Shown here piece after piece: positions 1 to 11,875 of a DNA stretch of 64,000 nucleotides; position 1 is the first letter of the stretch; every line of letters starts with the position of its first letter. This DNA comes from Tricholoma matsutake (Eukaryota; Basidiomycota; Agaricomycetes; Agaricales; Tricholomataceae), in assembly GCA_026075535.2 (NCBI GenBank), contig AP026541.1:3844001-3908000 (forward strand). Direction: 5' to 3'. The translations under genes and the position numbers were made by a program. The notes beneath the pieces were generated by a model. It was given only the letters and a program-made list of their open reading frames with translations. It searched no databases and was not told where the DNA came from.

Positions 1-2998
1 CTATGCTTATTGACGTACTTAACATCCTCACTTCATTAAAACTATAACTTTTGCTTGACAGCTGGTGTACTTGCTGTGTCTTACATGTTCTTACTACTTA
101 TTTACTTACCTGGCCACTTGACATGCTTACAATGTACTTAGATTTTTGCTTGCACTTACTGACGAATTTACTAAGTAGAAAATAAGCCACTTGAGAAGCT
201 TAGTGGGCTCAGCTGTTAAGTTCTGAATCGGAAAGGGAAAACGTCAGATTTCCGGTCAGACCTGGAACAGTTGAGTTGACAGGCAGGAGTGGGATCCTGA
301 AGGAATTCTGAGGCAAAGGTTAATTGGGACAGATAGGACTTGGCTTCAGCTTGTAAGAAGCTGTGCCCTTCTCCTCATCAAGTGTCCTAATTTCAGAATA
401 AGGTAAGCAGAGAGGATCAGAGGTCCAGAGGTTTTCCAGTGAGGATGAGTAAGGATTTTGAGGAAGACTTAAGAGAGACAAAAGGGAGTGAAGATAGAGT
501 TGGATTAATTGAGTGACTTTGTTGATTTACAAACTGGTGATACAAAATGAAAGTAGCTAGCTTAAATACTAAAGGCCAGAGACAATAGGGGTTTCTGAGG
601 CTGTGATAATTGCAAACCAGCTTCTGAGGCAAATCCTGAAACTGTTTCATCTAATTGGAAATGAGGGAATTTTGCCTGTTAGACAGTGCTGCTGATAGGA
701 GGTGGGCAGTGTTGCAAGGTGGCTGGAAAAGTGGTGGAAACGATTGGAAATCCAGTCAGAGGAATTGGTCTTGACATCAGCCATAAAATAAGCAAGCTAA
801 GTCCACTAAGAATTTTTTGGATTTTCCTGATGAAGCAATTGTCATTCAATGTCAATTCACCTTGTGGGATGCACTTGGGGTGTTGTCCATTGCTTTTTTT
901 TGCTCACTACAATACTGCTATTACTACTGTGACTTGGCACAAATCCATCCATCTCCTGTCCATCCCATATTACAAGTGAACGCTATTCATCCAGCAGGTT
1001 TTGCGCAGCACATGAGTTTTGGGAAATTCTGACGCAAGGACTTGGGGCAGATTTTGAGAACTTCTCGACGGGGAAGGGGATTGCTGGGATCATGTACTTA
1101 GAGTAGTTTTGTCAGACCTATTGTACATGAAACACACAACTGTAAATTATATTCCAAACTTTTTTTTCAATGAGTTGAAAACATTGTAATAAACATTCAA
1201 CGCGAAGACTTTGCACAGCATGAGTAGAGTACTTACATAATCTCCACATTTGGATTTCACATCAACTTCTCTCATTGCCCGATCTGGACAAAGTCCATTG
1301 TTGATCGAAAAATTGGCAATGATATCACTGACTTTGTTGCAGATGTATGCCGTTTTGAGAGCACAGGGTGAAAATGGGACACAACATGGGGGGAAGGAAG
1401 GGGTAAGGTTGAGAGATGACGAGTGCAGAACACAATGGGTTATCAGACTCGAGAAGCCTGATCCACTGTTGATACTGTTGAAAAAATGGCTTGAATGCTT
1501 ATTACAATGTTTTCAACTTGTCGAAAAAGGTTTGGAATATAATTTACAGTTGCATGTTTTGTGTACAATAGGTCTGACAAAACTACTCTATGTGCATGAT
1601 CCCAGCAATCCCCTTCCCCATCGAAGTTCTCAAAATCCGCCCCTAGTCCTTGCGTCAGAATTTCCCGAAACTCATGTGCTGCACAAAACCTGCTGGGTGA
1701 ATAGCGTTCACTCATATTACATAAGTGGGTAGCGTGCCAGCGAGCGGCGGCAGAGCCCACTACTTTCATAGTGCCATGTAAGTAGGTGTGATAATGAGAG
1801 CACTTATATGTATAACGCAAGATATAGGTTTGTCTCTCACCAGATTTTGGTCGTTGCGGTGAGTACTGGAGGATATAGTGGCATGAGAAGGAGGTGATGT
1901 ACTGAATGTTTCAGTTGTTTGCGAGTAAGATTTTGTCTTCATCCTTATTAGTGTATGCATCGCTGCCATGGATGACGATGTGCAGTCTATGATTGGGGTC
2001 GCCAATTTGGTGTGTACGCCACTGTATGAATCAATCTTCGGGTCGGATTTTCGCAGAGGTCCTTGTGCTGCTGATGGCACTTCATTTTTCATAGGGGAAG
2101 ATGTATCGTCTCCTGTGCAGCTGAGTGTCATCAGCGAAGTCAAGGCAACATGTATCAATGATAACGGGCCATTGTTGATGTTGGGTAGACCAGAAATGTG
2201 CTCCAAGATGATGGCTCTGTATTGGCAACAGGAGATTTTGGCGCTGGAGAGGATCGAGTTGCACAATGATTTCGTTGATCACAGGCTTGGTGCTGTTCAT
2301 GTTTATTTTGTGGTTGTGTGAATAATTCTGATGCCTGCTCAGTGTCCTCAGATCGAGCGATGGATTCACCATTTAAATGGCACCGACGACAGGATGTTGA
2401 TATACATGTTTATTCATTATATGGTGAGTAATGTTCATTATGGTCATCACCTGTGTTGATGGATTGCAAACAGTCTGTAAACATTATCGACAAGTTCTTG
2501 CAACCTGTCGATGGCAGCAATGTGAACGGTTAGTCAACGGTGTTCTTCACTTGTGTGCTCAGAGCACTGATGGCAGATGTTTCAGGTGACATTGCAGTGG
2601 GAGATCTTGTTCATTGTCGTGTAGTGCTCGGCTCTCAGCAACAAAGGTCGACAGAGGGTGTGCGTGTGAGTGAACATATCATTGTGTCACAGGTGTTCAT
2701 GTTGAGTTGGATGTTTTCAGCATTATTTTATTTTTGCATTGTCAGTCGATAGATTGCAAGACTCTGCTCCTGATAGTCTTCCGCTGGACCATTGGTGACA
2801 TCTGTTGTTCGAATGAAACTCATGAAAGGCCGTTCGTGCTTGATAGGGTACATTACAGTGTTCATTTAGACATAGTAGTACATGTTAGTTAGTTACGATG
2901 GTAGTAAGTAATCAGTACACTAAGTTAACTTTTTTTTTCTGTGACGAAATGAAAGTAGGAGAGACAAAAGAAAACCAGAACACAGAAAAGAAACAATA
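1..2998. other. No assignable gene; AT-rich region at the 3' side of the Helitron
   Basis: No recognisable protein domain was found here. The first 900 bases are AT-rich. Positions 975-1712 hold an inverted repeat described separately. Between about 1760 and 2900 both strands have open frames of 60-166 codons, for example plus 1968-2321 and minus 1766-2266. None has a motif I recognise, and the overlapping frames on opposite strands cannot all be genes. The 3' end of the minus-strand Helitron should lie here, but no convincing CTRR end with its hairpin was located. Confidence 0.5.
975..1712. repeat. Imperfect inverted repeat with arms of about 225 bp
   Basis: Left arm 975-1200 and right arm 1491-1712 are reverse complements with scattered mismatches and small indels. 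The left arm begins agtgaacgctattcatccag and the right arm ends with its complement. About 290 bases separate the arms. No coding capacity is evident in the arms, so this looks like a fold-back or MITE-like structure or an inverted duplication. Confidence 0.8.
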
Positions 2999-4492
2999 TC
3001 ACATTGAGTGCGCTTTCCCCTTTGCGCCATTAGATGTTTGAGAGGATTCAGAGTTGGACCACTCGATCTTCATCAGCAAGTCATCGTCTGCAGCACTGTT
3101 GTCATTCTCCTCATGAAACACTTTGAACTGAGAGCAGGGAGTAAGTGTGGTATCTAGTCGTGAATGAGTAGAACGCTCAGCAGAGGTCGTAAGTCCCATT
3201 GTGGTGGGTAACACTGGTTGGGTACGAAGTTCGATTGGCAGATCTGATTTTGCAATGACTCTGATGGTCTCCGCATTGATTTTGAATGTCTGTTATGGTG
3301 GGAAATGAATGTGTTTCATATGAATGTACATTACGCACCTTTCTCATTTTGGGTTGGCTTGCGCTCGCATTGGGGATCGCCATTTGATACATGTGAAGCG
3401 TGACATCGCACAAAACCATGGTACTGGCATGCAGCTTGTCATAATATTCCCAAGGAGGGATCAGATGGAGGTTGATGTCCCTAACATCATGTTGCACAAG
3501 CATGGCTCCATGATGGCGAAATAAATTGCTGCTGTAATCTGGCAACAGATGTGGGTTGAAATGAGCGCCGATGTATATGTCATTTTCTATCGGCACCAGA
3601 GTGATTGAATATTCGGTGAGTAATATGAGCTACATTACATACCAGTGGGATACATCATCTTCTGTGTGTCAACAGTGGACAATGTAGATGCAGTTGATTG
3701 ATTGTTGCTCTTGGTCTGCGATTTTTGGCTCTCAGCACCGTTGTCCTCATCTCCAACCAGCTTTCATTTGGTTCCGATAGTGTGCGAGTTCGAGGTAGAG
3801 GCGATGGTTGCTGGAATCTGTGCTGTGTCAAAATTGAAGCACGCGATGGAAGTTAATGTGAACATACCCCATATATGGGTCCAAAATAGACAAGGATCAG
3901 ATCTCGGGGACGTCTGTTGGTTGATGAGGTTGATTTCAACCAATCTGTATGAGCAAATTGCTGTGAAGTACGAAACAAAGGTCAGGGACGATATCAATTA
4001 GAACAGTGTACATACATTTGGTTGTTCATCCATAGTTAAGTTGTTATATATGTTTTGTAACTCTTGACATGTGTTTTCGAATAAAATACTGATGTTTTCA
4101 GTAGTGCACATCGGTTTGGTGAGTGCGAGACAATATTTAGGCTTGGAACTGTCAACAATGAACTGAGGTGAAGCAAATAAGATGTCAGAACATATCAAAG
4201 GAAAGAATGAATGCACATTGTCTGCTTTCATGAAATGATTGCCTTTGCAATCCAACTGCATCCCTAAACTAGAGTGCGCGATTTCTCTGAACAACATCAA
4301 CTTCATCGGTTTGCTGCCACTGTCAACAAAGACATGGTTATCGTTCCTCTCCGGATTCTCCTTTTCCTCAAAGAAATTGATGCCACAAGAAAGTGATGCG
4401 AGAGTTTTGAACGTGTCCTTGGTGAATTCTTTCATGAAGCTCTTGTAGAATCCTTTCTTGCAATTTTGGAATAAGGGCAAAGGCTCCATCAT
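2999..4492 (-). pseudogene. C-terminal extension of the Helitron protein or adjacent gene, function unknown
   Basis: Minus-strand exons run from about 4492 to the stop at 2999. The first (4492 to about 4008) joins the next across a 51-base GT-AG intron that keeps phase. An in-frame TGA at 3764-3766 interrupts the second. An intron ending gatag then leads into the exon starting IGAHFNPHLLPD (about 3590). A last intron (gtgcgt...aacag) leads into TFKINAETIRVIAKSD and a Ser/Asp-rich tail ending AHSM. Upstream, a possible 57-base intron (gtaagt...tgtaag, about 4540-4597) connects the frame directly to the helicase, whose last in-frame stop (4601) is another TGA. It is therefore likely a C-terminal part of the same polyprotein, but it could be a separate Helitron-borne gene. 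I do not recognise the domain; an OB-fold or RPA-like role would be a guess. Confidence 0.55.
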
Positions 4493-4600
4493 TCTTAAAG
4501 GTGGTGGTGGTTGTGGAACAACATGGACTGTGATGCCTTACAAGTGACGTCGAATTAGGTGAGACAATATTGTCTGATGTTTATGCAACTTACCAAGATG

Positions 4601-7324
4601 TCACTTGTGCCACCGCCATTTAGCTATTGGGTATTCATGTTGTGGTTGGCATTTGCGACCTATTGGTTGTGTGACATCAGAGAAGGAATGCATGAGGGCA
4701 ACATCGTCGGTATCAGTGGGAGAGGTAGAGGTGTTATCAATTACTGTTGAAACTCCATGTTCTGCATGTGTATCATCTTCACAGTTCCTGCCATCGCCAG
4801 CTTCTCGTCCATCATCTTCATCATCACTTTCTGCCTGCAATGACAGTTTTAACTGGGATGGGTTTCGTTCAACGCTGTGAAGGTGCGAGAATTTTTCAAG
4901 TTGAGCTTGATACTTTTCTAATGAGCTTTCAGTGTTTGTAGTTGTTGTGTCACTGTGACTGCTGTCAGGTAGAATGATACTTGCAATGCTGGCTTCGGTC
5001 AGATCATAATTTTTCATAGATTGAGAAGCTCGTTGTTTTTCAGTGTCTGTACCAGATCTTAGGAGCGTGATCACATTTAATAATTCTAATCGTTCATTCT
5101 CTTTGTGCGCATCTTCAGATTGGCGACAGCAAATTTTGCAACGGTCAAATGGTCTCAAGATCAGTAGACCATCAAGAGAGCAAGCGTGGGATATCATCAC
5201 ATACGGTGCTTCGGTTCCTCTGCAAGATTGAAGATCTACAATCACATTGCTCAGAGTTTGTCCTTGAGCCCAATGAGCAGTCATAGCAAACGCAGGCAAA
5301 ATTGGTATATTGAATTCTGCATGTATGCTTTGTAAATGGATGGCTGAAAGTGATCTCCGTAGAGTCTGTTAAAATTGGCAGATGGTGTACATGTAAGGTT
5401 CCCATGACGTTGTCGGTGCTATTGTCGATGTTCATGATGACTGATTTCAAGTGCCGGCACCCATTGTTGTCAGTATGATATCGAATATGAGTCAGGGTGC
5501 CTCGACTCCCATTTACGATTCCACCTTCGACATCAAAATTTTGAGAGATTAGCACAGGCATGCCTAACACGAGAGGGATTCAGCCGAGACGCTGTTGAGT
5601 CTGACCAGATGGTAGGTGAGCCAGATAATCTCTTAGATGTGGTTCGTTAATTTTTGACTTGTGATGTTTATCTTCAGCGTAGTACCAATGTAATTCTTGT
5701 CCCGTTTGTCTCGCAAATGCAGAAGCGGCTTCTACATTGATTGCGTCTTTTGCCGCGTTATCGTACACGATCACTGGAGCATGTCGCCACAGTTCGCTAT
5801 TAAAGGAGATGTTCATTCCAGGTCTGATCACATGGCTGTTCAACAGATTGAAATCGTAGGCAGTACATCGGCCTTCGCGTAACCGTGCAAGTAACTCAAC
5901 AAACTGTTTATTATCGTTGCCAATTTGTCGTTCTGATCGACGAAGAATGATTACTGTTGTGACTGTGAGCCAGAGTAATTTCCCGAACACAATTTTCTGA
6001 CGTTGAGTTGTTGCTGCTCGCTCTCGCATATCGATATGTGAATATAATCTGGTCTCTTTCACAGGTGGCAGCTGGCCAAAGTCTCCGGCGAAGATGATAT
6101 TAATTCCTCCAAAAGCTCGAGGATCACCTTTAGCAAAACTGAGTGCCTCACTGATTCGACATAAAAATTGACAGCTGATCATCGACACTTCATCGATAAA
6201 TAGGTAATCGATGCCTTCCCACATCGCCATTAAATCTCGATGAGATTTATCATTCGATTTCTTGCTCTTCTTCGTGCTTAAACACAGAAGAGAATGAAGA
6301 GTCATGCCAGAAATGTGACGAGCAGCGATGCCCATGTACAATGACAGTCGGAAGCATCTTGGTTGGCCTCTCTGCTCAAAGAAGTCTTTCACAGTGTTGA
6401 TAACTCTAGTTTTTCCTGTTCCAGCAGCACCGGATATGAACATTCTCAACGGGTTGTCGTGCTGATGTAGGCTATGTTCGGTGATGATTCTGAATGCTTG
6501 AAGTTGCTCTGGATTCAATAACCATTTGTGTGCTAATTGGTCCGTATCAACAGTGTTTGCCAGCATACGATTATCAGACTGGAGTTCAGTTGAAGGCATC
6601 AAGCATTCTAGTGCTCTTAAACTCGTCGTGACTTCAACACTGTTTCCGTCAACGATGGCGGTACTCGTGCTCGCACTGTCTGCAGTTGAGGTCGGAGAGA
6701 TACTGTCATCTGCGTGAGCAGTTGTCCTTTGCTTCCATGTATCATGACGACGTTCATATTCGGTCTTCCACATGCTTTCTAGATCAACGGAATTAAGATG
6801 CAGTTGTTCGACATGGACATAGTCAGCTGGTGAAAGACTGTAACGAGCATCTGACGGTGTCACATCAAATAAGCCTCCTTGTTCAGCATGATCCACACAG
6901 TCAAGTGTATTGAAATTTGTACAGTTTTTCCGTTCTGAATAACAATCATCGATTGACTCTAAATGTTGCAGGATTTGCGAATCATCAATGCCTCCAAGTG
7001 CATCTTCAACGGCCGCGGTATCATCACCAGCGATCTCGGGTGCCAATCGCAACTGGTGGGTATGGCGCTCACGGAAATGATCATTGTGGCTGTCTTTACA
7101 TCATGCAACAACTGCATGTTGTTCATCGTTTGTTTAAATTCTTCAGAACATAGCGTACTAGTGTTAAAATTCTCAAACACTGTTTCCCATGATTCTTGTG
7201 GTGTCCACAAATTGAACGCAGTTCGCCATGGTTTGAACAGTATCAACATCAGACGACAATACCTTGCGTATGTCTCTCGCCGGTCTCGCCTTGGAACAGA
7301 GCCTATCAAGACAGGAACACGTCA
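4601..7324 (-). pseudogene. Helitron PIF1-like DNA helicase domain (broken)
   Basis: This is the 5'-to-3' superfamily 1 helicase half of the Helitron protein. It has a clear Walker A (GAAGTGKT, about 6410-6440), Walker B (LFIDEVSM, near 6190), the FAGDFGQLPP motif (near 6070), and a C-terminal AFAMTAH..AQGQTL block (about 5250-5300) followed by SCRGTEAPYV and SLDGLLILRPF. Breaks are a 1-base loss near 7100 (frame change between two parts of a conserved stretch), TGA at 5580-5582 between QRLG and IPLVLGMPV, a frameshift near 5310, and TGA at 4601. Substitutions fit CpG decay: the usual Arg in AFAMTAHRAQGQTL is Trp (TGG from CGG), and a later Arg in a VSRA-like motif is His. The tail after the helicase is acidic and Ser/Asp-rich. 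Confidence 0.85.
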
Positions 7325-10300
7325 TGAATTTGAATGGATAATCTTCAACGCATGCGTGTAACATTCTTCATGAGGTGTCTTAAACCGGTACGTCGATCTT
7401 GTCTTGTTCGGGAACATGAGAATGTCATCTAGGTTCACGTCTTCTAAATCGTCGATTTGCGATACCCGCGCTGCTTTAACCTTCTCTGTCTGAGCGCAAA
7501 ACTCCCATAATGTCAAGGATTGCAAAACCTCGGATCAACATATATAATCTGTGAGTTGTGATGAGTGCGCTACGATCTCATCACCATCTCCTAAGGAAAT
7601 TCCTATCTCATCGTGCTCAACGACATCTTCTGGTGGGAATTTTTCATCAACATCAGCGGATCTATCAGCCTCTTCATTTTCGCCCTGTATCTCCTCGTCT
7701 CCTTCATTCAACGTTGTGCCTTGTATACGCTTCTTGTTATCGGCATCGGAGAGTTGGTAACATTCTGGACTGGGATCTTCACTGTTGACGGCAGCTTCAA
7801 ACGAGGTCCAGAACAAGTTTTTAAATTCATGACTAGTGAAATGATCTTCTAACTCAAGTAAATACGACATTACCTGCTGTGATGATAGCTCTTGGTGTGC
7901 AATCATGGCGTGGGCACATTTCTGCAACATGCGCTTAGCTCGAACGGTGGGTTCATCATCCCAAGGATTATACTCTCCTAATTTGCGAACTGCCATTTCC
8001 AGCGCAGCATAAGCAACATGCGCCTTCAGCTGAGCCTTAGAGATGTAATCCGTAATGTAGTACAAGATCGCTTTTGCAGATTCACCAGAACCGACAAATT
8101 TGATGTCCATGTTGCAACGAATGGCAGCAAGAATTGTGTCGTTGAAATTATTCACCATCCCGTCCAATCGTCTTAAATCGATCTCGCCTGTGTCCGGGTC
8201 CACAACGGTGTCCAATAAGCAATGACGTTCGTCGAGATCAAATTGACATTCTTTTTTCTCTGAATCCTTGCAGTACTTATAACAAGTGGACCAATGGCTA
8301 TGACATTGACATTGCTCAGCAAGATGATGGAGATCCTTAACGCGCTCTGCAAATGAAGACTGTGCTCGACATCCTCGGTTCATTCCTCGAACCGAACACG
8401 GATGGTGCGTCGATGATGGAACTGTTAGAGTAGGGTCGGGATCATCAGGTACGCACGTAGAGATGGAGTCTTCTAAGAAATTCAACAGGCGAATTTTGAA
8501 ACTGTCATCCTGCAGGACTCAATTCTTAATTTCATCGGGGTTCAATCCTCCTTCTAGCCATATGAGCATATGACAGTGTAAAGACCCTCTGCCTTGAGCT
8601 TCGACGCATCCATAGTAACTTTGACAACTCCGAAAATCCCTTCTTGTGAATGTTCCCCATTAGCATTGCAACCAAGTAGAGAATGGATGAATGCCTTCAT
8701 GTAGATGTTGAAAAACTTTGCGGCCACCACTGGATTTCGAGCGACTAAGAGTGCTTGTTCCCAATAGTTAGGTACCTGCTCCGGTAACAACTGATCGATA
8801 TCGATGTCAGAACCTGCCAAAAGTTTAACGAGAGGGTTGTACACATCAGCAGGATTGATGGTTATGAAAAACGTAGGCATTCCAAACTGAGTGATCATCG
8901 CGCGAATCTGATTGAGCATGTCGATCCGTGCTGCAGAAGATCCAGGTACATGGCTGTTGATCACACGAACCTCTTGCATTAACTTTAATACTCGGCGCTC
9001 CTCATCATCATAAGCCGTCTTGAAGTCTCCTCGAACAACTCTTTCCAGGACTCGATGAATAACATCCGGAGATGCAGTAGCAAATGTGTTCGCTACAGAC
9101 GAGAAGTTTCTGCGCTTTGTCTTCAAGCTTGTGTGTAATAGCAATGTCCGTCTCTGTATCATATTAAATGCTGTAAATAGAAATGAGGAGTGCTCTTGAA
9201 ATCTACGATCCGCCAAGTTCAGGAAATGTTTAATGTGCCGCTTGAACGATATCGGTTCTTTGCGTCTCGGATCCTCGGGTCCACCTACTCCAAATGGGTA
9301 CAACGTCGGATACAGTTTGGGAAATAGTCGAGGATTAACAAATTCGTTTTCAGGATTAGGTTCATGAGGAATTTGGAGATAGCCTCCCTTCTTCTGGATA
9401 TGTGATAACGCCGCTGCTCGCAGCTCGTTGGAAGACGCATGACCATCGATATCTGATATCACCACTTTTTGGAATGCTATCTCAGCATCAGGGGGCGGCT
9501 GCTGATGGACACTCGACGTTGTAGAAGGTGTGAGCTCATCGTATCGTGAGGTTAGAACATCATCATCTGTGTGTGATTGTACATGTTCTACGTGAAATGG
9601 TAGAAGGTCGTTCATTGGTAAGCTGTTTAATACATCGTAGTTGATGTCGATGTCAGCATACAACGGATTATGAGCTTTTAGCCATATCAATGCTTCTCGA
9701 ACTTTCTGGGCACGTACTGCGAGAGGTTTAGCTTTATCTCGAAGCCATTCACAAGATGGAGGTGTCGAACCAACGAAGATGACACATATGAAAGATGTGA
9801 TTTCTTGTACGGAGGGTGGAAGCACTGTGGCCACTCGTTGAGGCTGCTGAGGATAAATAATTATGTTCCCATGAAATCCTCGTTGAGTTTGGGGAAAGGT
9901 GAGATTAGACTGTTGCTCACTCAGTTGAACGATCCAACATTTTGCGCGACACAGAGCGATCATGGATTCTTCAATCAACGTCAAATCTTGTAATTCAGAG
10001 GGTACTGTTCCAAGAGCCGTGTGGTTCGCGAGCGCAAGGGCAGGTAATTTGTGGTGTTTAACAGAGTTCCAACATGACGAACAAAGATTGAGTTCGTACG
10101 CCGTATCATCTTCATTCCGATCACCATCAATCATTCGATGCACTTGACGCACACCTGATGGATCCAACAGCGCGTCTCTCAGAATGCCTGTAGTGAATGG
10201 ATGAGGTATTGCAAAATTAGGATGGATTTCGGACTGAGCATTATCTGAGCCATGAAAGCAGTTCAGATCTACAGAGTCAGCAGAGAACCATTCGCAATCC

Positions 10301-10590
10301 GATACTGGGCGTGATTCCGCACAGCATGCGCATGTCACATTCTGAAGAGCTTGACTAGAAGTCTCCATTCGAAACAACTGAGTGATCTTATCTTTTAATG
10401 TCTGTGGTACCATCTGTGGCCAATTTTCTCGAAGACGAGTCGTTCTGGAGGTTATTGATGGAAAAGTACGAGAAGATTGTCCATTCGCTGCTTTTCCTTT
10501 CCGAAGACCATTTACATAGTGCTTCAAACAACGCCGCAAAACGGAGGTCGAAGATTTAGAATCATGTTGTATGTTGTACAACTGAAGCAA
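7325..10590 (-). pseudogene. Helitron Rep (HUH nuclease) domain, N-terminal half (broken)
   Basis: This encodes the rolling-circle initiator part (Helitron_like_N family). A cysteine-rich segment (CACCAESRPVSDCEW) lies near 10300. MPTFFITINPADVYNP near 8870 is the conserved block before the HUH motif. The HUH motif itself (SLHCHMLIWLEGG) is at about 8550-8590, but only after a 1-base frameshift near 8612. The frame then continues through TGA 8519-8521 and TGA 7535-7537 into an acidic linker and up to TGA 7322-7324. Each TGA sits where Arg (CGA) is expected from the family. Cys/His residues around 8290-8340 (HHLAEQCQCHSHWSTCYKYC) may bind zinc. Confidence 0.85.
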
Positions 10591-10632
10591 GCGACATGGA
10601 GGTCGACGCCGAACATTGCTGCCTATTTGAGA

Positions 10633-11875
10633 TTAAAAAAAAATACGGAGCTCGTTCTGATTATCAGGTATCTGCGGCAACTCAGACGGACAATCTTCTC
10701 GCAATTTGACGCATGCCGGAGGAAGCACTGGAACAGACTTACTGAGTTGAGTACATTTTGCATCCGCAATGTGAGCAACCACCGAATTTTTGATGTCGTG
10801 TATCGTCCCCACAGGAGATAAGCCGTGACTGGCAGCTATCGCTAACGCTTCTGGTCTTACGCACTTTTCAAATCCGTCAAACATTGTCTGGAAGCTTGGA
10901 TACTCATTTTCTTCTAAGGAACAATGTCGGGCTTGCAACCAACGTATTAGCTGAGAATGCTCAACAACAGCAGCCTTATAAGAGTATCCAAGGCTACTAC
11001 ATATTACTTGAAGAATATCAACAGGGGCTTTGAGAATTTGATCAGAAATAAGTAACGAGAGATCGAGAGCATCATTACGCTTTACAATGGATTGACATCC
11101 GATATTGGAATGATAGACACAAAGCCCATTGACGAGATGATGGATAAGCGCCATAACAGAGCCATGAAAGTCTTTTTCACGCAGAGGAATACCATGAGAT
11201 ATAAGCAAACCTTCTGATTCGGAAGAGCGAACTCCAGAATAAAGTGCACACGCAGGATTTAATAATATTTCGTGAATAATTGGGAGATTTTTAGAAATCG
11301 ACATAGAATTCGAAGCGGATGACGACGGGTTGATAGCGATTGGAAGATCGCATTCAAATTCATCGTCGGCGTGTTCGACAGGTTCCATAAGTCTATCAAC
11401 ATCTGTAATTGAACAGCTTTCAAATTGTTATGGATAGAAAACGATGAACGAACGCACCTGCGATTTCTGACCGTTGTTCATTCTGAGGACAGATGGGGCT
11501 TATCACGCCTTCGGAAATGGCATATTCTCGATAATATGAAATCCAGTCTTTGCCAAGCACCAGTTCAGAAGTTAACTCTTCGTCGACATGCAAATCGACC
11601 ACAGAAGTAAGTTTTCCGCTCCCCATATCGGCATTCACAGGCAACGAGACATATTCCGTTGACTCAGGGATCTTCAACATTCAAGCAAAGCGCCGAGAGA
11701 TTCTACAAGTAGGTTGCTGATTGTCGAAAATGGCCGGTACTGATTTGCCAAGGATACGAGCGGTGGACATGATAGACAGATTCAACGAAGATGAGGTTGA
11801 GAAAATATTTACGCATGATCGAGGGCGATGCGACATGATCTGAGACAAAATCCGTGGATTGCTTACAAAAACCAC
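10633..11875 (-). pseudogene. N-terminal exons of the Helitron protein
   Basis: Two exons are inferred. The first (from 11875 or a Met inside it, through TGA 11681-11683, to about 11452) joins the second (about 11391 down to 10658) by a canonical 60-base intron (gtgcgt...ttacag) with matching phase. The segment near 11560 (VDLHVDEELTSELVLGKDW) loosely resembles retropepsin-type folds but lacks a catalytic Asp-Thr/Ser-Gly, so this is only a resemblance. At 10633 the frame meets a TAA produced by a nine-base T run. Removing 24 bases from gt to ag (10634-10657) restores the frame into the Rep half. No known domain is recognised in the rest. Confidence 0.55.

Noticed and set aside
1968..2321. 117-codon plus-strand frame as a gene
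   Set aside because: No recognisable domain, overlapped by longer minus-strand frames, and located within presumed Helitron flank.
4605..4941. Plus-strand frames over the helicase tail
   Set aside because: Shadow frames opposite the conserved helicase coding strand.
11420..11680. Aspartic protease domain in the Helitron N-terminal exon
   Set aside because: Only a loose LVLGKDW-type resemblance; no catalytic Asp-Thr/Ser-Gly is present.
3764..11683. Classical Neurospora-type RIP (CpA to TpA)
   Set aside because: It would create TAA and TAG from CAA and CAG; the Helitron and element A show none in frame apart from a T-run TAA. Element D has a few, so some non-CpG decay exists there.
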